Below the pieces are notes generated by a model. It searched no databases. It saw only the letters and a list, made by a program, of their open reading frames with translations, and had not been told where the DNA came from. From Saccharopolyspora gloriosae (GTDB taxonomy: Bacteria; Actinomycetota; Actinomycetes; Mycobacteriales; Pseudonocardiaceae): a DNA stretch of 64,000 nt. Position 1 is the first letter of the stretch. Each line of letters begins with the position of its first letter. A program made the translations under genes and the position numbers. The stretch spans positions 6,015,501 to 6,079,500 of the forward strand of contig NZ_JACHIV010000001.1 in NCBI RefSeq assembly GCF_014203325.1, written 5' to 3'. This document shows, piece by piece, positions 1 through 8,870 of the stretch.

Positions 1-20
1 CGAACGGGTCGACGATCAGC

Positions 21-989
21 TTGGCCGAGCTCGACGCGGTCCGCGTGTACGGCCTACCCATGCGCACCCGGTTCCGCGGCATCACCCGCAGGCAGGGCGT
101 GCTGCTCGGCGGCCCGGCCGGGTGGGGCGAGTTCTGCCCGTTCGAGGACTACGACGACGCCGCGTCCGTGCCCTGGCTGGCCGCGGCGCTGGAAGCCTGC
201 GCCGGTGACTGGCCGGAACCGGTGCGCGACCAGGTGCCGGTGAACTGCACGGTGCCCGCCGTGGACGCCGCGAAGGCGCACGCGATCGTCGCCGCCTCCG
301 GCTGCACCACGGCGAAGGTCAAGGTCGCCGAACGCTCCCAGACCCCCGCCGACGACGTCGAACGCGTCGCCGCCGTCCGGGACGCGCTGGGGCCGACCGG
401 GGCGATCCGGGTGGACGCGAACGCCGCCTGGGACGTGGACACCGCCATCGCCCGCATCGCCGAGCTGGACCGGGCCGCGGGCGGCCTCGAATACGTGGAG
501 CAGCCCAGCCCGACCATCGAGGACCTCGCCGCGGTGCGCCGCAAGGTGCAGGTGCGCATCGCCGCCGACGAGTCCATCCGCCGCGCCGAGGACCCGCTGA
601 AGGTCGCCGTCGCCGAGGCCGCCGACGTCGCCGTGCTCAAGGCGGCCCCGCTGGGCGGGGTGCGGCGCGCGCTGCGAGTCGCGGAGGCGTGCGGGCTGCC
701 GTGCGTGGTGTCCTCCGCCGTGGAGACCAGCGTGGGTCTCGCCGCGCAGCTCGCGCTGGCCGGGGCGCTGCCGGAGCTGCCCTTCGCGTGCGGGCTGGGG
801 ACCATGTCGCTGCTGGACGGGGACGTGGTCAGCGACTCGCTGGTGCCGCGCGCGGGCGTGCTGCCGGTGCCGCGGCGCGCTCCGCTGCCGGACCCGGCGC
901 GGGTCGCCGCCGCCACCCCCGGCGCCGAGGACCAGCGCCGCTGGCTAGACCGCCTGGTCCGCGTGCACACCCTCCTCACCACCCGCTGA
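21..989 (+). CDS. menC: o-succinylbenzoate synthase (enolase superfamily)
   Basis: Makes o-succinylbenzoate from SHCHC by syn-dehydration in menaquinone synthesis, in the cytoplasm. The 322-aa product has the enolase-superfamily barrel signature in order: a KVKVAE motif with the catalytic lysine pair around residue 100, metal ligands in VDANAAW, EQP and ADES, and a late lysine in VLKAAP. Length fits actinobacterial MenC. The start used is a TTG at 21, but the frame stays open to the window edge, so the true start may lie further upstream. The next 290 bp hold three large palindromes. Other muconate-lactonizing-like enzymes share the fold, but size and motif set favour MenC. Confidence 0.85.
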   Translation: MAELDAVRVYGLPMRTRFRGITRRQGVLLGGPAGWGEFCPFEDYDDAASVPWLAAALEACAGDWPEPVRDQVPVNCTVPAVDAAKAHAIVAASGCTTAKVKVAERSQTPADDVERVAAVRDALGPTGAIRVDANAAWDVDTAIARIAELDRAAGGLEYVEQPSPTIEDLAAVRRKVQVRIAADESIRRAEDPLKVAVAEAADVAVLKAAPLGGVRRALRVAEACGLPCVVSSAVETSVGLAAQLALAGALPELPFACGLGTMSLLDGDVVSDSLVPRAGVLPVPRRAPLPDPARVAAATPGAEDQRRWLDRLVRVHTLLTTR

Positions 990-1004
990 CCCACCCGGTT
1001 CGAA

Positions 1005-1051
1005 GTGAGCGGACCGTTCGTCCAATCCCGTTGGACGAACAGTCCGCTCAC
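1005..1051. repeat. 47-bp palindrome, family P1, copy a
   Basis: Two 21-bp arms around a 5-bp TCCCG loop. The outer pair is GTGAGC/GCTCAC, where other copies have GTGAAC/GTTCAC, so a change in one arm is matched in the other. One mismatch is visible in the inner stem. It starts 16 bp after the menC stop and could also act as a terminator. Confidence 0.85.
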
Positions 1052-1093
1052 GCAACCACCCCACTCGACCGGCGAGCAGTCGACCCAGATGAA

Positions 1094-1140
1094 GTGAACG
1101 GACCGCCTGCCCAATCCCGTTGGACGAACGGTCCGTTCAC
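1094..1140. repeat. 47-bp palindrome, family P1, copy b
   Basis: Same family as the palindrome at 1005. The right arm TTGGACGAACGGTCCGTTC is intact, while the left arm has several changes in its middle, so the inner stem is imperfect. Confidence 0.8.
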
Positions 1141-1189
1141 TCGAACCCGCCTCGCGAGCGCTACGCCCCTGGGAGCAGTGGTTCACCGA

Positions 1190-1236
1190 GTGAACGGACC
1201 ATCTGTCCGAACCCGTTGGACGAACGGTCCGTTCAC
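1190..1236. repeat. 47-bp palindrome, family P1, copy c
   Basis: Third copy in the menC to GNAT gap. The right arm is again the intact one, and the left arm diverges near the loop. It ends 43 bp before the GNAT start codon, so it lies in or near that gene's promoter region. Confidence 0.8.
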
Positions 1237-1279
1237 TCCCTTCGGGTCGGGGTGGTGGGCGGGATGGTTGGGTGGAAGC

Positions 1280-1957
1280 ATGACCGGCTCCGCGCAGTCC
1301 CTGCCCCACCTGGTCCGCTGCTGGCAGCGCGGCTGGGGCGTGGCGTGCGGCCTGGCTCCGGCGGATGAGGCGGACGGGGCGCTGCACGTGCTGTCCGGCA
1401 AGCCGGGCCGCCACCTGGAGAGCCTCGTGCTCGACGCCGACGGGGACCCCGGGGCGCTGCGCGCGCTCGCCGCGCAGGTCGCCGGTTCACCGCACCCGGA
1501 CTGGCTGACGGTGCCGACGACGGCGCCGCGCGAGGTGGCGGAGGTGCTGGGCGAGGAAGGGCTCCGGCTCGCCGCCGAGCAGGAGCACTTCATGACGATC
1601 GACCTGCGCGAACACCCGGACCTCCCGGTCGCCGCCCCGTACGCGGTGTCGCTGGACCGGGACGGGCCGATCCTCGACATCCGGATCGTCGACGAGCACG
1701 ACCGTCCCGCCGCCCACGGCGTCATGGTGGTGCTGGACGGGGTGGCCGTGGCGCACAACATCGCCACCTACCGCACGCACCGGCGGCGCGGCCTCGGCGG
1801 CGCGGTGATGAGCTCGCTCGTGCGCGCGGCGATCGGACTCGGAGCGGAAACGGGCCTGCTCACCGCCAGCAGGCAGGGCCGACACCTCTACACGGCGCTG
1901 GGCTGGGCGAACCGCGCGGGAGTCGTCAGCGCGGGCACGCGCGAACCCCGCAGGTGA
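1280..1957 (+). CDS. GNAT-family N-acetyltransferase
   Basis: A 225-aa protein whose C-terminal half carries an acetyl-CoA binding GNAT fold: the segment VAVAHNIATYRTHRRRGLGGAV (read in parts, near residue 155-175) has the R-x-x-G-x-G/A pyrophosphate-binding pattern, followed by a helix and the late LYTALGW strand typical of the family. The N-terminal 100 residues are a second, diverged domain. I chose the ATG at 1280 because upstream codons belong to the palindrome cluster and a GGTGGA element precedes it. The substrate cannot be told. It runs toward the minus-strand coxG gene with a 9-bp gap. Confidence 0.75.
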   Translation: MTGSAQSLPHLVRCWQRGWGVACGLAPADEADGALHVLSGKPGRHLESLVLDADGDPGALRALAAQVAGSPHPDWLTVPTTAPREVAEVLGEEGLRLAAEQEHFMTIDLREHPDLPVAAPYAVSLDRDGPILDIRIVDEHDRPAAHGVMVVLDGVAVAHNIATYRTHRRRGLGGAVMSSLVRAAIGLGAETGLLTASRQGRHLYTALGWANRAGVVSAGTREPRR

Positions 1958-1966
1958 CCCCGCGCC

Positions 1967-2908
1967 TCACGCGCGACGGCGGCGGAGGCGGCGCAGCAGG
2001 AGTCCCACGACGAGCACGGCGGCGGCGACGGGCAGCGCGCGCTTGAGCACCGGGGTGCCCGCGGCGCCCAGCAGGTCGATGGCCTCGTCGTTCGGCACGG
2101 TGCCACCGGTGATCACCGAGTCGGCGCGCTCGGCGGGGCGCTGGGCGGCGGTGGTGGAGGAGGCCACCGCGTCGGCGGATCCGGCCCGCTCCGAGGCGGG
2201 CGAAGTGACCCGCCACGCGGGAGTGCGGCCGACCCGCGCGGCCTTCGCCGCGGCGGACGCCTCGGCCGCCGCGGTCGGGTGCTCGCCGTTCGTCGGCTGC
2301 CCGGCGGTGGACTTCGCGGACGTGGCGTCCTTCGCGTCACCGGCCGCCTCACCGGACTTGGCCGCTTCACCGGACTTCGCGGTCTCGCCCGGCTTCGCGG
2401 CGCCGCCGGTCGTGCCGGACTTCGCCGCCGGACCCGACCCGGTCGCGCCCGCGGCGCCGGTGTCCTCGCCGGTGAGGCTCCGGGCCAGGTTGCCCGCGAA
2501 CTGGTTCAGGATCTTGCCGCCCACCTCGGACATCAGCCCGCGCCCGAGCTGAGCCGGTTTGCCCGTCACCTTCAGATCCGTGTCGACCTGCGCCGAGGTG
2601 CTGTCCCCGTCCGCGGTGAGCGTGACGGTGACGGTGGCCGCCGCGGTGCCGTTGCCGCGGGAGTCCTTGCCGCTGGCGTCGATGACGACCCGGCGCCCCG
2701 CCTCGTCGACCTCCTTGAACGAGCCGGTCCCCTTGTACAGCAAGGAGATCGGGCCCAGCTTCACCTTCACCGAACCGGCGAAGTCGTTGCCCTCGGCGCT
2801 GCTGAGGGTGGCGCCGGGCATGCACGGGGCGACCCGCTCGGGGTCGATGATCGCCGGCCACGCCACGTCGACCGGGACCGGAACGGTGAAGTGGTGCTGC
2901 ATCTGCAC
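1967..2908 (-). CDS. coxG: CoxG-like SRPBCC protein with C-terminal membrane anchor
   Basis: The first 150 residues form an SRPBCC/START-like CO dehydrogenase subunit G domain (start QHHFTVPVPVDVAW, then ERVAPCMPGA and a KLGPISLLYKG strand). CoxG proteins recruit molybdenum hydroxylases to the membrane, and this one ends with one hydrophobic helix and an arginine-rich tail, which fits an anchor. Between them is about 100 residues of low-complexity Ala/Gly/Lys repeats (AKSGEA units). A GTG at 2908 is preferred because AGGAGG lies nine bases upstream; an ATG two codons later is possible. It follows coxM by 145 bp on the same strand. Length 313 aa. Confidence 0.8.
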   Translation of the reverse strand: MQMQHHFTVPVPVDVAWPAIIDPERVAPCMPGATLSSAEGNDFAGSVKVKLGPISLLYKGTGSFKEVDEAGRRVVIDASGKDSRGNGTAAATVTVTLTADGDSTSAQVDTDLKVTGKPAQLGRGLMSEVGGKILNQFAGNLARSLTGEDTGAAGATGSGPAAKSGTTGGAAKPGETAKSGEAAKSGEAAGDAKDATSAKSTAGQPTNGEHPTAAAEASAAAKAARVGRTPAWRVTSPASERAGSADAVASSTTAAQRPAERADSVITGGTVPNDEAIDLLGAAGTPVLKRALPVAAAVLVVGLLLRRLRRRRA

Positions 2909-3087
2909 GGGACAAGTCCTCCTGGTAGATCGCCGCACGGTGTGCGGGGCGAAGCTCCGCGGGCGTGCGCGCCGGATGCGCACGGCGACGTGGCCCCGAC
3001 CGGCGACCACCCGCGCCAGTCTCCCCGCGCACGCCGCCGTGCACCAGGGAGGCCGGTGCGCCGCAGGACGCACCGACCCGTCCATTC

Positions 3088-3942
3088 CTACACCCCGGCG
3101 GCGGCGGACACCGCGCGCCCGGTGAGCACCTCGGCGAGGTGCTCCCGGTAGTCCACGTCGGCGCTCGCGTCGGCGGTGGGGCTGGTGCCGTCGGCGGCGT
3201 GCCGGGCTGCCTGCCTGATCGCGTCCGCGGTGGCCGGGGCTCCGACCAGCGCCCGTTCCACGCCGGAAGCGCGGATCGGGGTGGCGGCCATGTTGGTGAG
3301 CCCGACGCGCGCCTCGGCGATGGTGCCGCCGTCGACTCGGACGGCGGCGGCGACACCGACCATCGACCAGGCCTGGGCGACCCGGTTGAACTTCTCGTAG
3401 TGCGCCGACCAGCCCGTCCACTTCGGCAGCCGCACCTCCACCAGCAGTTCGTCCGGTTCGAGGGCGGTGGTGAAGAAGTCCACGAAGAACTCGGCGGCGG
3501 GCACCGCGCGGCGCCCGCCGGGTCCGGCGAGCACCATCTCGGCGTCCAGCACCAGCGCGGGCGCGGGCAGGTCCCCGGCCGGGTCCGCGTGCGCGAGCGA
3601 CCCGCCGAACGTGCCGCGGTGGCGCACCTGCGGGTCGGCGACGGTGCGGGTGGCCAGTTCGAGCAGCGGCAGGTGCTCGTGGACCAGCGGGTCGCGGGTG
3701 ATCTCGTGGTGGGTGGTCATGGCGCCGATGGCGATGCGGTCGCCGTCGGCGCGGACGCCGCGCAGCTCCGGGATCTTGCCCACGTCGACGACGAGCTGCG
3801 GGTCGGCGAGCCGCATCCGCAGCACCGGCAGCAGGCTCTGCCCGCCGCCGAGCACCTTGGCCTCGTCACCGGCCTGCTGCAGCGCCAGCACCGCCTCTTC
3901 CACTGTGGACGGTGCGACGTAGTCGAATGCCGCCGGGATCAT
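3088..3942 (-). CDS. coxM: Molybdenum hydroxylase FAD-binding medium subunit (CoxM)
   Basis: A 284-aa FAD-binding subunit of a CO dehydrogenase/xanthine dehydrogenase-type enzyme; it passes electrons from the 2Fe-2S subunit to FAD. The family motifs are visible: AKVLGGGQSLLP near residue 32-43 and TFGGSLAHADPAGD near residue 112 contact FAD. The start overlaps the coxL stop as ATGA, so the two are translationally coupled. Gene order is S-L-M, as in many form II loci, rather than the M-S-L order of characterised form I CO dehydrogenases. Confidence 0.9.
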   Translation of the reverse strand: MIPAAFDYVAPSTVEEAVLALQQAGDEAKVLGGGQSLLPVLRMRLADPQLVVDVGKIPELRGVRADGDRIAIGAMTTHHEITRDPLVHEHLPLLELATRTVADPQVRHRGTFGGSLAHADPAGDLPAPALVLDAEMVLAGPGGRRAVPAAEFFVDFFTTALEPDELLVEVRLPKWTGWSAHYEKFNRVAQAWSMVGVAAAVRVDGGTIAEARVGLTNMAATPIRASGVERALVGAPATADAIRQAARHAADGTSPTADASADVDYREHLAEVLTGRAVSAAAGV

Positions 3943-6368
3943 CGGGTCCCTCCCTGAGTCATCGAACCCATGCCGCCACCGGATTCCGGCGCGGTGGCAC
4001 CGGAAGCGCGCGCCCCGGTGATCGCCCGCCACACCCGCTGCGGCGAGCAGGGCATCTCCACGTCGGTCACGCCGAACGGCCGCAGCGCGTCCACCACCGC
4101 GTTGACCACCGCCGGGGTGGAGGCGATCGTGCCCGCCTCCCCGACGCCCTTCACGCCCAGCGCGTTCGACGTCGCCCGCGTCTCGGTGCGGTCGGTGGCG
4201 TACTCCGGCAGGTCCACCGCGGACGGCACCAGGTAGTCCGCGAGCGTCGCCGTGGTGAGCGTGCCGCCCTCGTCGTGGACGGCTTCTTCGAACAGCGCCT
4301 GCGCGATGCCCTGCGCGAGCCCGCCGTGCACCTGGCCCTCCACGATGAGCGGGTTCACGACCGCGCCCACGTCGTCCACGCACGCGTACTTCCGGATCCG
4401 CACCCGACCGGTCTCGGTGTCCACTTCGACCGCGCACAGGTGGGTGCCGTGCGGGAACGAGAAGTTCTCCGGGTCGAAGGTCGCGTCGGCGTCCAAGCTG
4501 GGCTCCACGCCCTCCGGGAGGTCGTGGGCTGCGAACGCGGCCAGCGCCACCTCGCCCAGCGCCGTGGCCCGGTCGGTGCCGCGCACGCCGAACCGGCCCT
4601 CGGTGAACTCGACGTCGTCCTCGGCGCACTCCATCAGGTGCGCGGCGATCTTGCGGGCCTTGTCGATCACCTTGTCGGCGGCGGCGACCACCGCCATGCC
4701 GCCGACGGCCAGCGACCGCGAACCGTAGGTGTCCAGGCCCTTCGGCGAGCTCTGCGTGTCGCCGTGCAGCACCGCGACGTCCTCGAACGGAACGCCCATC
4801 CGGTCGGCGACGATCTGGCTCCACGCCGTCTCGTGGCCTTGGCCGTGCGGTGAGACGCCGGTGACGACCTCGACCTTGCCGGTGGGCAGCACCCGGATCG
4901 CCGCGTGCTCCCAGCCGCCCGCGCCGTAGGACAGCGAACCGAGCACGCGGGACGGGGCGAGCCCGCACATCTCGGTGAACGTGGAGATCCCGATGCCCAG
5001 CCGCACCGTCGCGCCGCGCCGCGCGCGTTCCGCCTGCTCCGCGCGCAGCTCGTCGTAGCCCAGCAGCCGCATCGCCTTGTCGGTGGCCGCCGCGTAGTCG
5101 CCCGAGTCGTAGGTGAGCCCGGAGACCGTGTCGAACGGGAACTCGTCGCGCTCGATCCAGTTCTTGCGGCGCAGCTCCATCGGGTCCATGCCGAGTTCGG
5201 CGGCGAGCTCGTCCATCATCCGCTCGATGCCGAACGTGGCCTCCGGCCGGCCCGCGCCGCGGTAGGCGTCGGTGGGTGTCTTGTTGGTGAACACGTTCGT
5301 GCAGCTGAAGCGGTAGGCGGGGAACTTGTAGATCCCGTTGAACATGAACGCGCCCAGGATCGGCACGCCGGGCGTGACGAGCCGCAGGTAGGCGCCCATG
5401 TCGGCCAGCAGCTCCACCTTCAGCCCGGTGACGGTGCCGTCCCGGCGGGCCGACAGCGACAGCCGCTGCACCTGGTCGCGGCCGTGGTGGGCGGCGACCA
5501 TCGTCTCGGAGCGCGTCTCCGTCCACTTCACCGGCACGCCGAGCCTGCGGGCCAGCAGGAACGCGATGATCTCCTCCGGCGTCACCTGGAGCTTGCCGCC
5601 GAACCCACCGCCCACGTCGGGCGCGATGACGCGGACCTGGTGCTCCGGGACGCCCAGCGTCATCGCCAGCATCAGCCGCAGGATGTGCGGCACCTGGGTG
5701 GCCGACCACATCGTGAACTGCTCACCGGTCGGGTCCACGACGACCGAGCGGGGTTCCATGAACGCGGGGATCAGCCGCTGCTGGCGGAACGTGCGGTCCA
5801 CCCGCACTTCCGCGTCGGCCAGCGCGCGTTCCACGTCGCCACCGGTGCCCGCCTCGGCGGAGTCGAAGGTCCAGGTGGCGCTGCGGTTCGTGCCGAGTTC
5901 TTCGTGCACCAGCGGGGAATCCGCAGCAGCGGCGGCGGTGATGTCGAGGACGACGGGCAGGTCGTCGTAGTCCACGTCGATCGCGTCCAGCGCGTCGCGC
6001 GCCTCCGCTGCGCTGCGGGCGGCGACGACGGCGACGGCCTCACCGGCGAAGTGCACCGCGTCGACCGCCAGCGACGGTGCCTGCGGGGCCAGCATGTCCT
6101 CGGTGATGGGCCACGCGCACGGCAGGCTGCCCTGCTCGTCGGCGAGGTCCCGGCCGGTGAGGACGGCGCGGACTCCGGGCATCCGGCGGGCGCGTTCGGT
6201 GTCGATCGAGGCGATCCGGGCGTGCGCTGCGGGGCTGCGCAGCACGGCGAGGTGCAGCATGCCCGGCAGCACCATGTTGTCGGTCCAGCGAGTGCGACCG
6301 GTGATCAGCCGGGCGTCCTCCTTGCGCTTGCGGGGGCGGCCGAGTTCCGGCTCCGCAGTGGCGGTCAT
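3939..6368 (-). CDS. coxL: Molybdenum hydroxylase large subunit, form II CoxL type
   Basis: An 809-aa aldehyde oxidase/xanthine dehydrogenase molybdopterin-binding subunit. It would hold the molybdenum cytosine dinucleotide cofactor and the substrate site. The active-site loop reads AYRGAGR (residues 368-374), the form II signature, instead of AYXCSFR of true CO dehydrogenases, so the substrate is unknown. Other family blocks are present, including GVGEAGT near the C-terminus, which carries the catalytic glutamate. It starts in an ATGA overlap with coxS and ends in an ATGA overlap with coxM. The real start is MTATAEP, since upstream codons in the frame run into coxS. Confidence 0.9.
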   Translation of the reverse strand: MTATAEPELGRPRKRKEDARLITGRTRWTDNMVLPGMLHLAVLRSPAAHARIASIDTERARRMPGVRAVLTGRDLADEQGSLPCAWPITEDMLAPQAPSLAVDAVHFAGEAVAVVAARSAAEARDALDAIDVDYDDLPVVLDITAAAAADSPLVHEELGTNRSATWTFDSAEAGTGGDVERALADAEVRVDRTFRQQRLIPAFMEPRSVVVDPTGEQFTMWSATQVPHILRLMLAMTLGVPEHQVRVIAPDVGGGFGGKLQVTPEEIIAFLLARRLGVPVKWTETRSETMVAAHHGRDQVQRLSLSARRDGTVTGLKVELLADMGAYLRLVTPGVPILGAFMFNGIYKFPAYRFSCTNVFTNKTPTDAYRGAGRPEATFGIERMMDELAAELGMDPMELRRKNWIERDEFPFDTVSGLTYDSGDYAAATDKAMRLLGYDELRAEQAERARRGATVRLGIGISTFTEMCGLAPSRVLGSLSYGAGGWEHAAIRVLPTGKVEVVTGVSPHGQGHETAWSQIVADRMGVPFEDVAVLHGDTQSSPKGLDTYGSRSLAVGGMAVVAAADKVIDKARKIAAHLMECAEDDVEFTEGRFGVRGTDRATALGEVALAAFAAHDLPEGVEPSLDADATFDPENFSFPHGTHLCAVEVDTETGRVRIRKYACVDDVGAVVNPLIVEGQVHGGLAQGIAQALFEEAVHDEGGTLTTATLADYLVPSAVDLPEYATDRTETRATSNALGVKGVGEAGTIASTPAVVNAVVDALRPFGVTDVEMPCSPQRVWRAITGARASGATAPESGGGMGSMTQGGTR

Positions 6369-6913
6369 GGGCGCGTCACCTCCGCCTGCTGCTCGCCGGT
6401 GCGCTGCCGCGGGGTGTCGTCGGTGTGCTCCATCGGTGGTCCGGCTCCCGGCTGCATCCGCTGCGCCGCGTCGCGGACGGCCCGGACGATGTTCTGGTAG
6501 CCGGTGCAGCGGCAGAGGTTGCCTTCGAGTCCTTCGCGGACCTGCTGGTCGTCCGGGTCCGGTGTTTCGGCGAGCAGGTCCAGCGACTGCATGATCATGC
6601 CGGGCGTGCAGAACCCGCATTGCAGCGCGTGGTTGTCGTGGAACGCCTGCTGCATCGGGTGCAGCTCGCCGTCGCGGGCGAGCCCTTCGATCGTGGTGAT
6701 GTCGTGGCCGTCGGCTTGGACCGCCAGCACGGAACAGGATTTGACGCTGTGCCCGTCCATGTGGACGGTGCAGGCTCCGCAGTTGCTGGTGTCGCAGCCG
6801 ACGACGGTGCCGACCTTGCCGAGCCGTTCGCGGAGGTGCTGGACGAGCAGTGTGCGGGGTTCGACGTCGTCGGTGTAGTCGGTGCCGTCGACGTTGACGG
6901 TGATGCGCGGCAT
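6365..6913 (-). CDS. coxS: Molybdenum hydroxylase 2Fe-2S small subunit (CoxS)
   Basis: A 182-aa iron-sulfur subunit. The N-terminal plant-type 2Fe-2S cluster ligands are C40, C45, C48 and C60; the C-terminal helical cluster ligands are C99, C102, C134 and C136 (CRCTGY). It carries electrons from the molybdenum centre in CoxL to FAD in CoxM. The last 30 residues form a hydrophilic extension beyond the usual end. It is the first gene of the tightly coupled S-L-M block; about 200 bp upstream separate it from the DUF4232 gene. Confidence 0.92.
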   Translation of the reverse strand: MPRITVNVDGTDYTDDVEPRTLLVQHLRERLGKVGTVVGCDTSNCGACTVHMDGHSVKSCSVLAVQADGHDITTIEGLARDGELHPMQQAFHDNHALQCGFCTPGMIMQSLDLLAETPDPDDQQVREGLEGNLCRCTGYQNIVRAVRDAAQRMQPGAGPPMEHTDDTPRQRTGEQQAEVTRP

Positions 6914-7110
6914 CGGGCCTCCAGAGGACGGGCCGCGGGAGCGCGGGCGTTCGGGAACACGATGACCCCGTTCGAGTGACGGGCGTCACGTCCCCGAGCC
7001 TGCTACGCCGCCCCGCCGCAGGCAACCCGGTTCCCATGGCCGGGTGATCCCCGCTCGCCGAGATCTCGACGCGCGCACCGGCCGTTGATCCGCCGACCTC
7101 GGCGAACCCG

Positions 7111-7644
7111 TCAGAAGAGAACGTTCTCCGGCGTCGGCTGGAGGGTGCCAACCCGGAGGCTCCGGACCGGCAGGCGCGGGTAGGGATCACCGGCACCTTC
7201 GACCGTGGTCGGCGACTTCCCGGTCATGTCCGCCGGAGTCGCATCGAAGCCGACGGCGGTGAAATCGGTGTCGCCGTACTCGACGCGCACCCCGGAGTAG
7301 GCGGTCCCGCCCGGTTCGAGCTGCTGGTCGGCCACCGGCGGGGCGGGGACTTCGACGTAGCCGGTCGGCACCTCGATCGGCGTGCCCTTCGCCGTCACGG
7401 GCGTCAAGCGCACCCAGCCGCCGAGCAGGCAGCGCTCCTCGGAGGTGTTGCGCAGTTCCAGCAGGAACGAGCCGGGATCGGCCTGGGCCCGCAAGGTGAC
7501 CGCGAAGTCCTCACCCGAGCAGTTCGACGCGGAAACGTCCCGCGGAGCAGGGTCCACCGTTGCGGTCGCGGCGGCCTGACCGGTCCCCGTGGTCAGCAGC
7601 GCCCCGGCGCACAGTGCCAGGGCAGCGGTGGTGAAGCTCCGCAT
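7111..7644 (-). CDS. Secreted DUF4232-like protein
   Basis: A 177-aa exported protein. An N-terminal signal peptide (MRSFTTAALALCAGALL, cleavage near AAA-TA) is followed by a beta-rich domain with one Cys pair (NCSGED and ERCLLGG), the layout of the actinobacterial DUF4232 family. Function is unknown. It sits inside the molybdenum hydroxylase locus between xdhC and coxS on the same strand, with gaps of about 110 and 200 bp, so membership in that operon is uncertain. The start is the first Met followed by a signal peptide, with a GAGAGG element upstream. Confidence 0.7.
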   Translation of the reverse strand: MRSFTTAALALCAGALLTTGTGQAAATATVDPAPRDVSASNCSGEDFAVTLRAQADPGSFLLELRNTSEERCLLGGWVRLTPVTAKGTPIEVPTGYVEVPAPPVADQQLEPGGTAYSGVRVEYGDTDFTAVGFDATPADMTGKSPTTVEGAGDPYPRLPVRSLRVGTLQPTPENVLF

Positions 7645-7757
7645 TCGTCCGTCCCCTCTCGGAAGTCTTTCGCGTGCATTCCTTCCGAGGGACGCGCGGA
7701 ATCCGCTGCGGTTGCTCCCGCAAGGGGGCGGGAACAACCAGGCCCGGCCGCCGGTGG

Positions 7758-8870
7758 TCAGCGGTGGATCGGGCCTTCGGTCTCGGCGAGGCGGGCGCCC
7801 TGGCCGCCCCAGCGCAGCGCGATCAGCTCCGCCGCGATCGAGACCGCGGTCTCCTCCGGAGTTCGAGCCCCCAGGTCCAGGCCGATCGGCGAGGACAGCC
7901 GGGCCAGGTCCGACTCGGACACACCGTTCTCGCGCAGCCGCTGCATCCGGTCGTCGTGGGTCCGCCGCGACCCCATCGCGCCGACGTAGCCGATCCGCTG
8001 CCGGAGCGCGAGTTCCAGCACCGGCACGTCGAACTTCGGGTCGTGCGTCAGGACCATCACCGCCGTCCGCGCGTCCAGCCGGCCCGCCTCGGCCTCCGCG
8101 GCGAGGTACCGGTGCGGCCAGTCCACGACCACGTCGTCCACGCCGGGGAACCGGCTGCGGGTGGCGAACACGGGCCGCGCGTCGCACACGGTCACCCGGT
8201 AGCCGAGGAACGAGCCGATGCGCGCCATCGCGGCGGCGAAGTCGATCGCGCCGAACACCAGCATCCGCGGCGGCGGTTCGAAGGAGTTCACGAACACCCG
8301 CATGCCCTCGCCGCGCCGCTGCCCCTCCGGTCCGTACTCCAGGACTCCGCTGCGCCCGCTGGCGAGCATGCCCCGCGCGTCGTCGGCCACCGCGTCGTCG
8401 ACGCGTCGCTCCCCGAGGCCGCCGCGGGTGCGGTCGTTCCACACCAGCAGGTGCGCCCCGATCCGGGCGGCGTCGGGGTGGTCGACGACGGTCGCGACCG
8501 CCACCGGCTCCTCCGCGCGCACCGATTCGGTCACCGCGTCGAAATCGGGGAACGAGGCGCGATCCACCCGCTCCACGAACACGTCGAGGATGCCGCCGCA
8601 GGTCAGCCCCACGGCGAACGCGTCGTCGTCGCTGACGCCGTAGCGCTGCAACGCGGCCGGTTCCCCGTCGAGCGCCGCGGTGGCGCGTTCGTACACGGCG
8701 CCTTCCACGCAGCCGCCGGAGACGCTGCCGACGGCCTCCCCGGCCTGGGTCACCAGCATCGATGCGCCCGGCGGGCGTGGTGCGGACCGGAAGGTCGCCA
8801 CCACGGTGCCGAGGCCGACCGCCTCACCGGACTCCCACCGCTTGGCCACCTCATCGAGCACGTCACGCAC
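7758..8870 (-). CDS. XdhC/CoxI family molybdenum cofactor insertion protein
   Basis: A 370-aa XdhC-like protein; relatives bind and help sulfurate the Mo cofactor before insertion into xanthine dehydrogenase-type enzymes. The N-terminal XdhC/CoxI domain shows GSVSGGCVEGAVYE (residues 45-60) and the C-terminal part is the Rossmann-like XdhC_C domain with LVFGAIDFAAAMARIG and YVGAMGSRRTHDDR. I chose the GTG at 8870, which has GGAGG upstream and overlaps the VWA gene stop by 8 bp; the longer open frame before it encodes the VWA C-terminus in another frame. Context supports maturation of the downstream CoxSLM enzyme. Confidence 0.88.
   Translation of the reverse strand: MRDVLDEVAKRWESGEAVGLGTVVATFRSAPRPPGASMLVTQAGEAVGSVSGGCVEGAVYERATAALDGEPAALQRYGVSDDDAFAVGLTCGGILDVFVERVDRASFPDFDAVTESVRAEEPVAVATVVDHPDAARIGAHLLVWNDRTRGGLGERRVDDAVADDARGMLASGRSGVLEYGPEGQRRGEGMRVFVNSFEPPPRMLVFGAIDFAAAMARIGSFLGYRVTVCDARPVFATRSRFPGVDDVVVDWPHRYLAAEAEAGRLDARTAVMVLTHDPKFDVPVLELALRQRIGYVGAMGSRRTHDDRMQRLRENGVSESDLARLSSPIGLDLGARTPEETAVSIAAELIALRWGGQGARLAETEGPIHR

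Noticed and set aside
689..1279. Longer N-terminus for the GNAT protein reaching into menC
   Set aside because: The extra 197 codons cross the menC 3' end and the P1 palindromes and have no domain.
3939..6368. True aerobic CO dehydrogenase
   Set aside because: The active-site loop is AYRGAGR, not AYXCSFR, so only a form II assignment is made.
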